Positions 32,386-40,324 of a DNA stretch of 64,000 bases are shown here, one piece after another; position 1 is the first letter of the stretch; each line of letters opens with the position of its first letter. The stretch spans positions 1,054,001 to 1,118,000 of the forward strand of contig NZ_JACONZ010000001.1 of NCBI RefSeq assembly GCF_014287275.1. Direction: 5' to 3'. The notes beneath the pieces were generated by a model that was not told where the DNA came from, ran no database searches, and saw only the letters and a list, made by a program, of their open reading frames with translations. Source of the stretch: Anaerofilum hominis (GTDB taxonomy: Bacteria; Bacillota; Clostridia; Oscillospirales; Ruminococcaceae). Made by a program: the position numbers and the translations under genes.

Positions 32386-33924
32386 CTGAAACGTTTTTTA
32401 AAGATCCTGACCAGCCGCAGCCTGCTCTTTGCGCTGCTGGCGCTGCTGCAGATCGGGGCGTTCTTTTTTCTGATCTGGCAGTTCAGCAATATCGGACCTT
32501 ATACCTATGCCATCATGATCATCCTCAGCGTGCTGGTGCTGGTGTTTGTGTTTGAAAAGGACGATCTCAACCCCTCTTACAAGGTGATGTGGGTCATCAT
32601 CACCGTGGTGCTGCCCATCACGGGCGCGGTGATGTACCTGCTGTGGGGCAACCAGCGCCTGTCGCCCAAGACCGCCCGCGCCTTTGCCGAAATCGAGGAA
32701 CAGTCTGCGCGGGCCATGGTGCCCCAGCCCATGCTGTTCGAGGTGCTGGAAAAAGCGGACGTGACCCTGTCCCGCCAGGCGGAATATCTCTACCGCAACG
32801 CGGCGGCCCCGCTGTACTGCGACACCGCCTGCCGGTATTTCCCCAGCGGGGAAGAATTTTTCGCCTACTTTTTGCCTGAGCTGGAAAAGGCCCGCCGCTG
32901 TATTTTTATGGAGTATTTCATCCTGGAGCCGGGCAAGATGTGGGACGCCACGCTGGAGGTGCTGCGCCGCAAGGCGGAGGAGGGCGTGGACGTGCGGGTG
33001 ATCTGGGACGGCTTCGGCAGCCTGTTCACCCTGCCCGAGGACTACGAGCAGACGCTGCGCGCTTACGGCATCAAGGCCGAGGTCTTCAACCCGCTTCACC
33101 TGACCTCCCACATCAGCCAATATATCTTTCTCAACCACCGCGACCACCGCAAGATCTGCGTCATCGACGGCGAGGTGGGCTTTACCGGCGGGCTCAACTT
33201 TGCCGACGAATACATCAACGCCAAGGACCGCTGCGGTTATTGGAAAGACACCGCGTTCGTGCTCAAGGGGCCGGCGGTGTATTCCCTGACCGTCACCTTT
33301 TTCAAAATGTGGAGTTTCGTGCGGGGCGAAGTGCCGGATTACGCCTCTTATCTGCCAAGCCGCATCCACCCCACCGACGGTTTCGTGCAGCCCTATGCCG
33401 ACACCCCGCTGGATGGGGAAAACGTGTCGGAATCCGCCTATCTCAACATCATCAACCGGGCCCAGCGCTATGTGTACATCACCTCGCCCTATCTGGTGAT
33501 CGATTACGAGCTGCAGTCCGCCCTTTCTCTGGCGGCCAAAAGCGGCGTGGACGTGCGCATCGTCACCCCCGGCATCCCGGACAAGCCCTACGTCTATATC
33601 CTCACCCGCAGCTACTACCGGCAGCTGCTGCTGGCCGGGGTGCGCATTTACGAGTACACGCCGGGCTTTATCCACGCCAAAATGTATGTCAGCGACGACG
33701 CCGTGGCGGTGGTCGGCAGCGCCAACATGGATTTTCGCAGCCTTTACCTGCACTTTGAAAACTGCTGCGCCTTTTACGGCGGCGAGATCGTGCAGGACGT
33801 GCGCGGCGACATTGAAAGCTGTTTTGCCGCCGGGCGCGAGGTCACGCTGGATGAGGTGGACGCCACCTCCTGGCACCGCCGGCTGCTGCAGATCCTGTTC
33901 CGCTTTTTTGCCCCGCTGATGTAA
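32386..33924 (+). CDS. cls: cardiolipin synthase (phospholipase D family)
   Basis: A 512-residue membrane enzyme joining two phosphatidylglycerols into cardiolipin. Two N-terminal TM helices (about 12-33 and 42-62) are followed by a PLDc_N stretch and two HKD motifs: HRDHRKICVIDGEVGFTGG and HAKMYVSDDAVAVVGSANMDF. No ATG, GTG or TTG exists upstream of the first helix after the in-frame stop at 32368. CTG at 32386, 8 bases after AAGGGGG, gives the normal length; an ATG at 32515 would delete the first helix. The CTG start is therefore inferred. It is followed by DUF3842 after 42 bases. Confidence 0.9.
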   Translation: MKRFLKILTSRSLLFALLALLQIGAFFFLIWQFSNIGPYTYAIMIILSVLVLVFVFEKDDLNPSYKVMWVIITVVLPITGAVMYLLWGNQRLSPKTARAFAEIEEQSARAMVPQPMLFEVLEKADVTLSRQAEYLYRNAAAPLYCDTACRYFPSGEEFFAYFLPELEKARRCIFMEYFILEPGKMWDATLEVLRRKAEEGVDVRVIWDGFGSLFTLPEDYEQTLRAYGIKAEVFNPLHLTSHISQYIFLNHRDHRKICVIDGEVGFTGGLNFADEYINAKDRCGYWKDTAFVLKGPAVYSLTVTFFKMWSFVRGEVPDYASYLPSRIHPTDGFVQPYADTPLDGENVSESAYLNIINRAQRYVYITSPYLVIDYELQSALSLAAKSGVDVRIVTPGIPDKPYVYILTRSYYRQLLLAGVRIYEYTPGFIHAKMYVSDDAVAVVGSANMDFRSLYLHFENCCAFYGGEIVQDVRGDIESCFAAGREVTLDEVDATSWHRRLLQILFRFFAPLM

Positions 33925-33966
33925 GGGCCGCCGTTTCCCCTGAAAAAAGAAAGGATGTTCCCCGCA

Positions 33967-34383
33967 ATGAAAACACTTCTCGTCATCGACGGACAGGGCG
34001 GCGGCTTCGGCCGCGCCCTGATCGAGCGCCTGCGCTGCGAGGGCCTGCCCGTCCGGCTCCACGCCGTGGGCACCAACTCCCTGGCCACCTCGGCCATGCT
34101 CAAGGCCGGGGCCGACACCGGGGCCACCGGCGAAAACGCCGTTCTGGTGGGCTGCCGGCACGCGGACCTGATCGCAGGGCCGATCGGCATCGTGATGGCC
34201 AACAGCATGATGGGGGAGTTCTCCCCCGCCATGGCCGCCGCGGTGGCCGAGAGCACCGCGGCCCGGGTGCTGATCCCGGTCAGCCGATGCGACACCTATG
34301 TGGCGGGCGCCACCGAGCTCAACTTCAGCCAGAGCCTGGACAAGGCGGTGGAGCTGCTGCGCCGCCTTGCCGCCGCGGAGTGA
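33967..34383 (+). CDS. DUF3842 family protein
   Basis: A 138-residue cytoplasmic protein of the DUF3842 family. It begins MKTLLVIDGQGGGFGR, a glycine-rich nucleotide-binding-like loop, and has GPIGIVMANSMMGE and RVLIPVSRCD. Function unknown. The ATG at 33967 is chosen on family start; AAGAAAGGA is about 12 bases upstream. Probably cotranscribed with cls. Confidence 0.85.
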   Translation: MKTLLVIDGQGGGFGRALIERLRCEGLPVRLHAVGTNSLATSAMLKAGADTGATGENAVLVGCRHADLIAGPIGIVMANSMMGEFSPAMAAAVAESTAARVLIPVSRCDTYVAGATELNFSQSLDKAVELLRRLAAAE

Positions 34384-34907
34384 CCAGCCGCCCGCAGCAC
34401 GGTGCAAAGCGCCTGCCGCCCCCTGCGGGGCGCTTGCCGGCTTTGACGTCCGGTCTGCGGGCTCTATGTTTCAAACCGGCTTTTTCGGGGGGCGAGACCC
34501 GCAGGGCAGGAAAAGGCTCTGGACCGGCGCGGTGCGGGCAGGCGCTTGCCCGCGAAAGGCGTTTTCCGCCGCTGCGCCCGCTGTGCGGCCTGCTCTACAG
34601 CCCGCAAACGGGGCGCCCGGCAAAAATCAGGCTCGTCGCTGCGGCGAGGCCCCCGCCTTTCGCCTCCCCTCGGCGCCTCCCCGCGAAAAATTTTTCCATC
34701 CCGGCAAGACGCGAGGGACTATTCCCGCAGCCCGGCAGTCAAAACCGCCGACTGAGCCCGTGACTTGCGCTGGCCCTGCAAGGGCCTGTTACCGGCCATC
34801 CTCTAAAGAGGCACGAAATTTCTTTCACTCGCATCGCTTGCCCTGCGGCACGTAAATGGGCGTATTATCCCTCTATCCGATCGCTATTCTATCTCTGCAG
34901 GATGGTT
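34384..34907. other. 524-base GC-rich non-coding stretch
   Basis: Open frames exist on the plus strand but have no ribosome sites and a composition (alanine, proline, arginine) typical of non-coding GC-rich DNA here. No hairpin with a T run or repeat unit was found. I see nothing else in it. Confidence 0.4.
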
Positions 34908-34988
34908 TGCGGCGGGCTCTCTTCACCCGACGCTGGAAACTAAAGCTTTTTTACGCGAACTCCACCGCCATAGCCGCTGGCTTCCGCA
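34908..34988. repeat. short dispersed module, copy 2
   Basis: Matches 31797-31868 across AACTAAAGCTTTTTT, CTCCACCG-CATAGCC and CTGG-TTCC. It runs straight into an (AAC)8 microsatellite at 34987-35010. Confidence 0.55.
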
Positions 34989-35007
34989 ACAACAACAACA
35001 ACAACAA

Positions 35008-35054
35008 CAAAAGGGGCAAAACGCCCGTGCACCGCACGCGTTTTGCCCCTTTTG
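35008..35054. terminator. terminator beside an AAC microsatellite
   Basis: 17-bp stem CAAAAGGGGCAAAACGC (35008-35024) with its complement (35038-35054). On the plus side it is preceded by the (AAC)n run, so on the minus strand the U tract is replaced by repeated TTG. It is about 115 bases past the GNAT stop and could also end cls-DUF3842 transcripts. Confidence 0.7.
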
Positions 35055-35168
35055 TTTTGTCTTGCCGCCGCAGGCCCTGCGGGCAGGATGCCGCCCAGCG
35101 GCCCATGGCCCCCCACGGGGCGCGGCGGCTTTCGTCCCGCCGGGCGCACCGCCAACCCCGGCGGGCGG

Positions 35169-35651
35169 TCAGCTTTCGGCCAGCGCCGCGATCTCGGGCG
35201 CGGTCAGGCGGTAAACGGTCCACTCGTCCATGGGCACAGCCCCCAGCGAGCGGTAAAAACCGATGGACGGGGTGTTCCAGTTGAGGCAGGACCACTCAAA
35301 GCGGCCGCAGCCCCGCTTTTGGGCCACCTGCGCCAGGGCGCGGAACAGCGCCTTGCCGTACCCCTTGCCCCGGTGCTGCGGCAGCACGAACAGGTCCTCC
35401 AGATAAAGCCCCTCGTGCCCGAGAAAGGTCGAAAAATTGTAAAAATACAGCGCAAAGCCCACCGGCACGCCGTCCTCCTCCGCGATCAGCGCCTGCGCGC
35501 AGCCGCGGCCGAACATTGCCTCGCGCAGCCCGTCCTCGGTGGCAGCCACCTGATCCTCCATCTTTTCATACTGGGCGAGCGCCCGGATAAATTCCAGCAC
35601 CTGCCCCACGTCTTTCGGCTCCGCTTCGCGAATTTTCAATCCATTGGTCAT
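35169..35651 (-). CDS. GNAT-family N-acetyltransferase
   Basis: A 160-residue GNAT. Acetyl-CoA motif A is LFVLPQHRGKGYGKAL, preceded by the YLEDL strand and followed by motif B NTPSIGFYRSLGA. It resembles the diamine/spermidine-type (SAT) group through the YEKMEDQV and YFYNFSTF segments, but the substrate is uncertain. The start at MTNGLK (35651) has GGGAGG 8 bases upstream. Confidence 0.88.
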   Translation of the reverse strand: MTNGLKIREAEPKDVGQVLEFIRALAQYEKMEDQVAATEDGLREAMFGRGCAQALIAEEDGVPVGFALYFYNFSTFLGHEGLYLEDLFVLPQHRGKGYGKALFRALAQVAQKRGCGRFEWSCLNWNTPSIGFYRSLGAVPMDEWTVYRLTAPEIAALAES

Positions 35652-35768
35652 GTTTTTTCCTCCCGCGGCCGCCAAAACACAGACAGAGCCGTCCGAAAGC
35701 CGCTTTGAGAGCGGCTCACGGGCGGCTTTGCCGTCCAGCGGTCCTTTTGTATTTTTTCCGGTCCGGAT

Positions 35769-36200
35769 TCAGTTCTGCTGCTTTTTCTGGTTGGCCCTGA
35801 ACGCCATATAGCTTTCCAGTATCACCGTGGCCGCCACCGCGTCCAGCACCTCTTTGCGCTTTTTGCCGTAGGTGCCGTTATCGGACAGGATGTTCGCCGC
35901 GCTCACGGTGCTGCTGCGCTCGTCCCACAGCTCGATGGGCAGGGGCAAAATATTGTGCAGCACCCCCGCCAGCTTGCGGGTCTTTTCCGCCCGCGGGCCC
36001 TCTGAGCCGTCCATGTTCAGCGGCAGGCCGATGACGATCATCTGCGCCTCGTACTCCCGCGCTGCATAGACGATCTTTTCCGCCACCTTGGGCATGGATT
36101 TTTCCTCAATAATGCCGATGGGAGAGGCCAAAAACTCGGTCCTGTCGCACATGGCAAGGCCGGTGCGGGCGTCGCCGTAATCCACTGCAAGAATTTTCAT
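35769..36200 (-). CDS. ruvX: YqgF/RuvX pre-16S rRNA nuclease
   Basis: A 143-residue RNase-H-fold protein: AVDYGDARTGLA opening with the first catalytic Asp, VIGLPLNMDGS, DERSST with the second acidic residue, and KEVLDAVAA. YqgF processes the 5' end of 16S rRNA; a Holliday-junction resolvase role was also proposed. The ATG at 36200 has AAGGAG about 8 bases upstream. Confidence 0.92.
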   Translation of the reverse strand: MKILAVDYGDARTGLAMCDRTEFLASPIGIIEEKSMPKVAEKIVYAAREYEAQMIVIGLPLNMDGSEGPRAEKTRKLAGVLHNILPLPIELWDERSSTVSAANILSDNGTYGKKRKEVLDAVAATVILESYMAFRANQKKQQN

Positions 36201-36252
36201 GGAGCTGTTCTCCTTTGATCTCATTTCAAATAAAAAGGCCTGACGTCAGTCT

Positions 36253-36281
36253 ATTATACCAACGCCGGGCCCTCTTTTCAA
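36253..36281 (-). promoter_or_regulatory. promoter of ruvX
   Basis: Minus-strand TTGAAA (36276-36281) and TATAAT (36253-36258), 17 bases apart, about 53 bases before the ruvX start. A TGACGTCA palindrome lies at 36241-36248. Confidence 0.75.
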
Positions 36282-36325
36282 GTTTGCATCCCGCTTTGAC
36301 GCGTCTTGGAGATGGTTTCCTCCAA

Positions 36326-36589
36326 TCACTTTACGGAATCAGCAAGCGCCTTTTCAAAATCTCCAAAAAGATCTTCATAACTAAAGTTTAAAACCAACTT
36401 GAGAATAATCAAATCAGAAAAGAGAATATTGCGGTTTCCCTGCTCCAACTTGGCATAGCCTGATTCTGTCAGAGAACTGCCGTACAAATTGGCTCTGCGC
36501 ACTACCTCTACCTGAGTCCATCCCCGCTTTGCCCTATATTGCTTTAACTTCTCTCCAACCGGCACGTCGAGAATCAACTTGCCATACAT
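36326..36589 (-). CDS. small XRE-family regulator
   Basis: An 87-residue single-domain HTH protein: GEKLKQYRAKRGWTQVEV (helices 1-2) and GYAKLEQGNRNILFSDLI (recognition end). It is homologous to the XRE protein at 57608-57874; both share a (Q/E)xGxRNIxxSDLI block and similar length. It is divergent from a sigma-like HTH gene. The 150-base intergenic region is full of TAGCTA-type sites, implying autoregulation and control of the neighbour. Confidence 0.85.
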   Translation of the reverse strand: MYGKLILDVPVGEKLKQYRAKRGWTQVEVVRRANLYGSSLTESGYAKLEQGNRNILFSDLIILKLVLNFSYEDLFGDFEKALADSVK

Positions 36590-36607
36590 AAGAATACCCC
36601 TCTACCT

Positions 36608-36704
36608 AAACTAGCTTAATTTAGCTTGATTATATCAGCTAGTTACAGTAAAATAGTTCCCAGTATAGCTAGCTTATAATAGCTATTTAAAACGGGCTAG
36701 CTAA
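36608..36704. promoter_or_regulatory. divergent promoter region with repeated TAGCTA sites
   Basis: Six or more AGCT-centred sites occur in under 100 bases: ACTAGCTT (36610), TTAGCTTG (36621), CAGCTAGTT (36637), ATAGCTAGCTT (36666), ATAGCTATT (36680) and GGCTAGCTAA (36695). They overlap leftward TATAAT (36629-36634) and rightward TATAAT (36675-36680). Neither -10 has a good -35, so regulator-dependent initiation is possible. Confidence 0.65.
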
Positions 36705-36768
36705 AAAAATTTTATTTCTTTTTTAAAAGCAATCAATCTTGACTACCAGCAAAAGAAAGGAGTTTTCC

Positions 36769-37164
36769 ATGAACACCGAGCTGTCAGAGCAGGACCGCGA
36801 ATTGCTGGACATGCGGGAACAGCAAAAGATGACCTATAAGGCAATAGGGCAGACGCTGGGCGTGTCCCCCTCGTGGGCCCGCCAGATCTACTACCGGGCC
36901 GTGCGTAGACGCCGCAGGCTGGAATACGACAAACGCTGTGCCGAAAAAGAGCTGATGGAGCTGTCGGGCGGCTTTTGCAGAAATGAATTGAGGCTGCTTC
37001 TCGCGGGGCTTTATTTCTATGAGGCCACTTTGGAATGTGCGCGCGGCGAGGGCCCGATGGACGTGCAAAAAGAATTTCTCGAGACCCGCAAAAAACTGAA
37101 AAAGCTGCAGCAAAAGACGCGCGCGCTGCTGCGGTACGATTATAACGACGACGGCCGCGTTTAG
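36769..37164 (+). CDS. sigma-70 region 4-like HTH protein
   Basis: A 131-residue protein. Residues 5-45 form a sigma-region-4/LuxR-type HTH (MTYKAIGQTLGVSPSWARQIYYRA), followed by a charged helical C-terminus. It resembles phage or element-borne sigma-like regulators; no region 2 is present, so it is not a complete sigma factor. AAAGGAG is 6 bases before the ATG. Divergent from the XRE gene. Confidence 0.75.
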   Translation: MNTELSEQDRELLDMREQQKMTYKAIGQTLGVSPSWARQIYYRAVRRRRRLEYDKRCAEKELMELSGGFCRNELRLLLAGLYFYEATLECARGEGPMDVQKEFLETRKKLKKLQQKTRALLRYDYNDDGRV

Positions 37165-37258
37165 GCCGGGCCGCCGGGCCGCCGCGTTGGTCGGCCGCCC
37201 GGGGCAAAAGGCAGGGCCGCCGGGACCTCTGTCCCCCGCAAAGGATATCCGATAAAAA

Positions 37259-37288
37259 AACAGAGCCGCACAAACGGCTCTGTTTTTT
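37259..37288 (+). terminator. terminator after the sigma-like gene
   Basis: ACAGAGCCG (37259-37267) pairs with CGGCTCTGT (37274-37282), followed by TTTTT. Confidence 0.85.
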
Positions 37289-37450
37289 ACTTCATACGCT
37301 CCACACACAGCGGCGGCGGGAAGCCGGCTGCACACCGCTGCTGCGCGCGTCTGCGGTATCTTTTATCGCCTATCCGCGGGAGGCGGACAAAGGATGCCGG
37401 GCCGGGCGGGACGCGCCGCCCCCGGGCTTTACCCGCTACCCGCCGCATTT

Positions 37451-40273
37451 TCAGCGGGAAGCGCCGCCCCGCAGCAGATCGTGCAGCAGGCGATAGAGGG
37501 CGTCCACGTCCAGCGGTTTGGGGAGAAAGCCGTTCATGCCGGCGTCCATGGCCGCGTCCACATCCTCTTTAAAAGTGTTCGCCGTCATGGCGACAATGGG
37601 CACCGACGCCGCGTCCGGCCGTTCCAGCGCCCGGATGGCCCGGGCGGCCTGCAGGCCGTTCATCTCGGGCATCTGGATATCCATCAGCACGGCCTGAAAC
37701 GCGCCCGGCCCGCTGCCGGCGAACTGGTCCACCGCCTGCCGGCCGTTCTCGCACCGGCACACCTGCGCGCCCTGCAGCTCCAAAAGCTGGGCTGCGATCT
37801 CGGCGTTGAGGTCGTTGTCCTCTGCCAGCAGGATCGTGACGCCATCCAGCAGCTGTTCCTCTGGCCGGCGCCTGTCCGGCCCGTCCGCATCGTCCCGGCC
37901 CGGGCAGCCCAGGGGCAGGGCGACGGTGAACCAGAACTCGCTGCCGCGCCCGGGGCTGCTGTCGACCTGCAGCTCGCCGCCCATCATCTGCACGATGCTT
38001 CTGCTGATGGGCAGGCCCAGGCCGGTGCCCTGGCTTTTGGCGCGGCTGGGGCCCACCTGCTCAAAGCTCTCAAAAATGCGCTTGTGGTCCCCCGGCTCGA
38101 TCCCGATACCGGTGTCGGTCACCCGGAAAGTGAAAACGGCCTGTCCGCCGTCCCCCGCCTGCTCCGTCACCTGCAGACGCACCGAACCGCCCTCCGGGGT
38201 GAATTTGAAAGCGTTGGAAAGCAGGTTGGTGAGCACCTGGCGCAGGCGGATACCGTCGCCGGTGAGATCGCTGTGGACGATCTCCTTTTCCACCGTATAG
38301 GTCAGGCCCCGGCGGTGCGCCTCGGCCTCCATCATGGACTGTATCCCGTCCAGCATGCCCTCCAGTGAGAAAGGCTCGCTGGAAAGGGACAGCTTGCCGC
38401 TGTCAATGCGGCTCATGTCCAGCACGTCATTGATCAGGTCCAGCATGTAGTGGGATGCGGCGCGCAGTTTTGAGAGGTTTTGCCGCACGCCGGGCGGGAC
38501 CCCCTCCATCATGTCGGTGAGGTCGGTCAGGCCCACCACGGCGTTCATGGGGGTGCGCAGTTCATGGCTCATGCGCGAGAGGAATTCCCCTTTGGCCCGG
38601 CTCTCCGCCTCGGCCTTTTCCAGCTCGCTCTGCATGACGGCGGAACGCATTTTTGCCCGCGAGACCATCAGCACCGCCGTCACCACCATCAGCAAAAACA
38701 ACGTGAGCACGGCGATAAAGGTCACGGGGTTGGCGTTGATGAGTTCCAGCAGCGAGAGGCCGGAGGCGCCGATGGAGATCACGTTGCGGTCCAGGATCAG
38801 GGCGCGCTCCTGCGCCGTCAGGCTGTTGACGGCCTTGTTGAGGATGGTCAGCAGATCGGGGTCGCAGGGCCGCCGCAGCGCAAAGGCAAGGTCGCTGCGG
38901 TCGTTGACCAGCGTCACGGGCACCAGATTGGAAAAGTGATAGCGCTGGATATCCAGCTCCAGCCGGCTGGCAAGGCCGTAGATGAAATCCGCCCTGCCCG
39001 CGTTCACCGCCTCCAGCGCCTGCGTGACGGTGGGATAAGTGCGCACCTCCGCCGCCTCGATGCCGGCGGGCAGCGTCCTGTCCGCGGCGACCGCGCCCAC
39101 CAGCCCCTCGGCCGGATAGCTGGATCCCTTGTTGCGCACCACAATGTTGTTCATATCCGCATAGGGCGCGGTGAGGGCCAGCCCCTGCCGGGCTGATTCG
39201 TCCTCGTCTCCCATATAAAAACCGAGCAGCTCCGCCTCCCCCTGCTGCACCATGCGCACCGCTTCGCTGTAGGTGTCCGTCTGGATATAGGTAAAGGTGA
39301 GTCCGGTGAACTCGGCCACCCGGTCCAGGATATCGGGCACCACGCCGCTGTGCTCGCCGTCCGGCGAATTGAGACAGACCAGCGGATGGTAGCTCTCGGG
39401 TATCGCCACGGTGACGGCGCCGCGGCCCTGGACGTATTCCTGTTCCGCCGCACTGAGCCGGATGTCGACGGCCCTCTCGTTTTGAAAATGGGCCGCGTAC
39501 TGCTGCGCGCTGAAATTCGGGTTGGAGTCGGCGATCTTTTTCAGCGCCATGTTCAGCCCGTCCAAAATCTCCTGATCGCCCGGGTGCGCCACGATATAAT
39601 AGGGCTGCGACTCAAAAGAGGTCACGATGCGGAACTGCTGCGGGTCCTCGAACCCGTTGCCCAGCAGCAGGTCGACCTCGCCGTTTTCCAGATAGGGGTA
39701 AAGCTTGCCGTTCTCCCCAAGCTGCTCAAAGCTGTAGGTGCGGATCTCGCAGTCCAGATCATGCATGGACAAAAACTCCCTCAAACGGCGGATGTTCTCC
39801 AGCGCCCGTTCATAGACGCCGATGGTCTTGCCGTTCAGACTGCGCAGATCATAGCTGCTAACGCTCTCATCGTCCAGCCGGGCCATCAGCACCGATCTGC
39901 TGTACCCGATGTTGTAGTCCGGGTAGGCGAAATACACCTCAAACCCGGGGGAGTAATAGGTGCCCCCCATCAGGTCGTACGCGCCGTCCAGGAAGTCCCC
40001 CACCATACTGTCGCCGTCGGTATCGACATACTCGTACTGCCAGCCGGTGTACTTGGCGATCTCATTGAGGTAATCCACCACCAAACCCCGGCGGCTGCCG
40101 TCCTGCGCCGTCTCGGTGAGTCCCGGCACCTGCGGAAAGGGGACCCGCAGCACGCGGGCCTCATCCTCGCCCGGCGCGGCGGCGGCGATCACCGGCGCGG
40201 CGGCCAGAAAAGCCGCCAAAAAGAGGGCCGCCGCCCGTCTGCCCCAATTTTTGAGCTGCTTTTTCAATTTCAC
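37451..40273 (-). CDS. BvgS/EvgS-like hybrid histidine kinase with two SBP domains
   Basis: A 940-residue membrane sensor. Signal peptide or anchor (10-30), two family-3 solute-binding domains (about 40-270 and 285-505), TM (516-537), HisKA with His570 in MSHELRTP, HATPase with DTGIGI and GTGLGLP, and a C-terminal receiver with Asp865 in LMDIQMPEMNG. The two Venus-flytrap domains imply sensing of a small extracellular solute such as an amino acid. No Hpt domain or cognate output regulator is encoded beside it. It is the last gene in a leftward run of signalling genes. Confidence 0.93.
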   Translation of the reverse strand: MKLKKQLKNWGRRAAALFLAAFLAAAPVIAAAAPGEDEARVLRVPFPQVPGLTETAQDGSRRGLVVDYLNEIAKYTGWQYEYVDTDGDSMVGDFLDGAYDLMGGTYYSPGFEVYFAYPDYNIGYSRSVLMARLDDESVSSYDLRSLNGKTIGVYERALENIRRLREFLSMHDLDCEIRTYSFEQLGENGKLYPYLENGEVDLLLGNGFEDPQQFRIVTSFESQPYYIVAHPGDQEILDGLNMALKKIADSNPNFSAQQYAAHFQNERAVDIRLSAAEQEYVQGRGAVTVAIPESYHPLVCLNSPDGEHSGVVPDILDRVAEFTGLTFTYIQTDTYSEAVRMVQQGEAELLGFYMGDEDESARQGLALTAPYADMNNIVVRNKGSSYPAEGLVGAVAADRTLPAGIEAAEVRTYPTVTQALEAVNAGRADFIYGLASRLELDIQRYHFSNLVPVTLVNDRSDLAFALRRPCDPDLLTILNKAVNSLTAQERALILDRNVISIGASGLSLLELINANPVTFIAVLTLFLLMVVTAVLMVSRAKMRSAVMQSELEKAEAESRAKGEFLSRMSHELRTPMNAVVGLTDLTDMMEGVPPGVRQNLSKLRAASHYMLDLINDVLDMSRIDSGKLSLSSEPFSLEGMLDGIQSMMEAEAHRRGLTYTVEKEIVHSDLTGDGIRLRQVLTNLLSNAFKFTPEGGSVRLQVTEQAGDGGQAVFTFRVTDTGIGIEPGDHKRIFESFEQVGPSRAKSQGTGLGLPISRSIVQMMGGELQVDSSPGRGSEFWFTVALPLGCPGRDDADGPDRRRPEEQLLDGVTILLAEDNDLNAEIAAQLLELQGAQVCRCENGRQAVDQFAGSGPGAFQAVLMDIQMPEMNGLQAARAIRALERPDAASVPIVAMTANTFKEDVDAAMDAGMNGFLPKPLDVDALYRLLHDLLRGGASR

Positions 40274-40324
40274 TCACATGCCCCCTCCGTCTCTTTTATC
40301 CCTCTGCGGCCCGCACCGCCGTTT

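Noticed and set aside
32398..34407. A 669-residue minus-strand frame antisense to cls and DUF3842
   Set aside because: Cls and DUF3842 are certain on the other strand; this frame has only composition-driven His/Gly/Val repeats.
34987..35010. (AAC)8 run as a coding or regulatory element
   Set aside because: A simple microsatellite at the foot of a terminator; no frame uses it.
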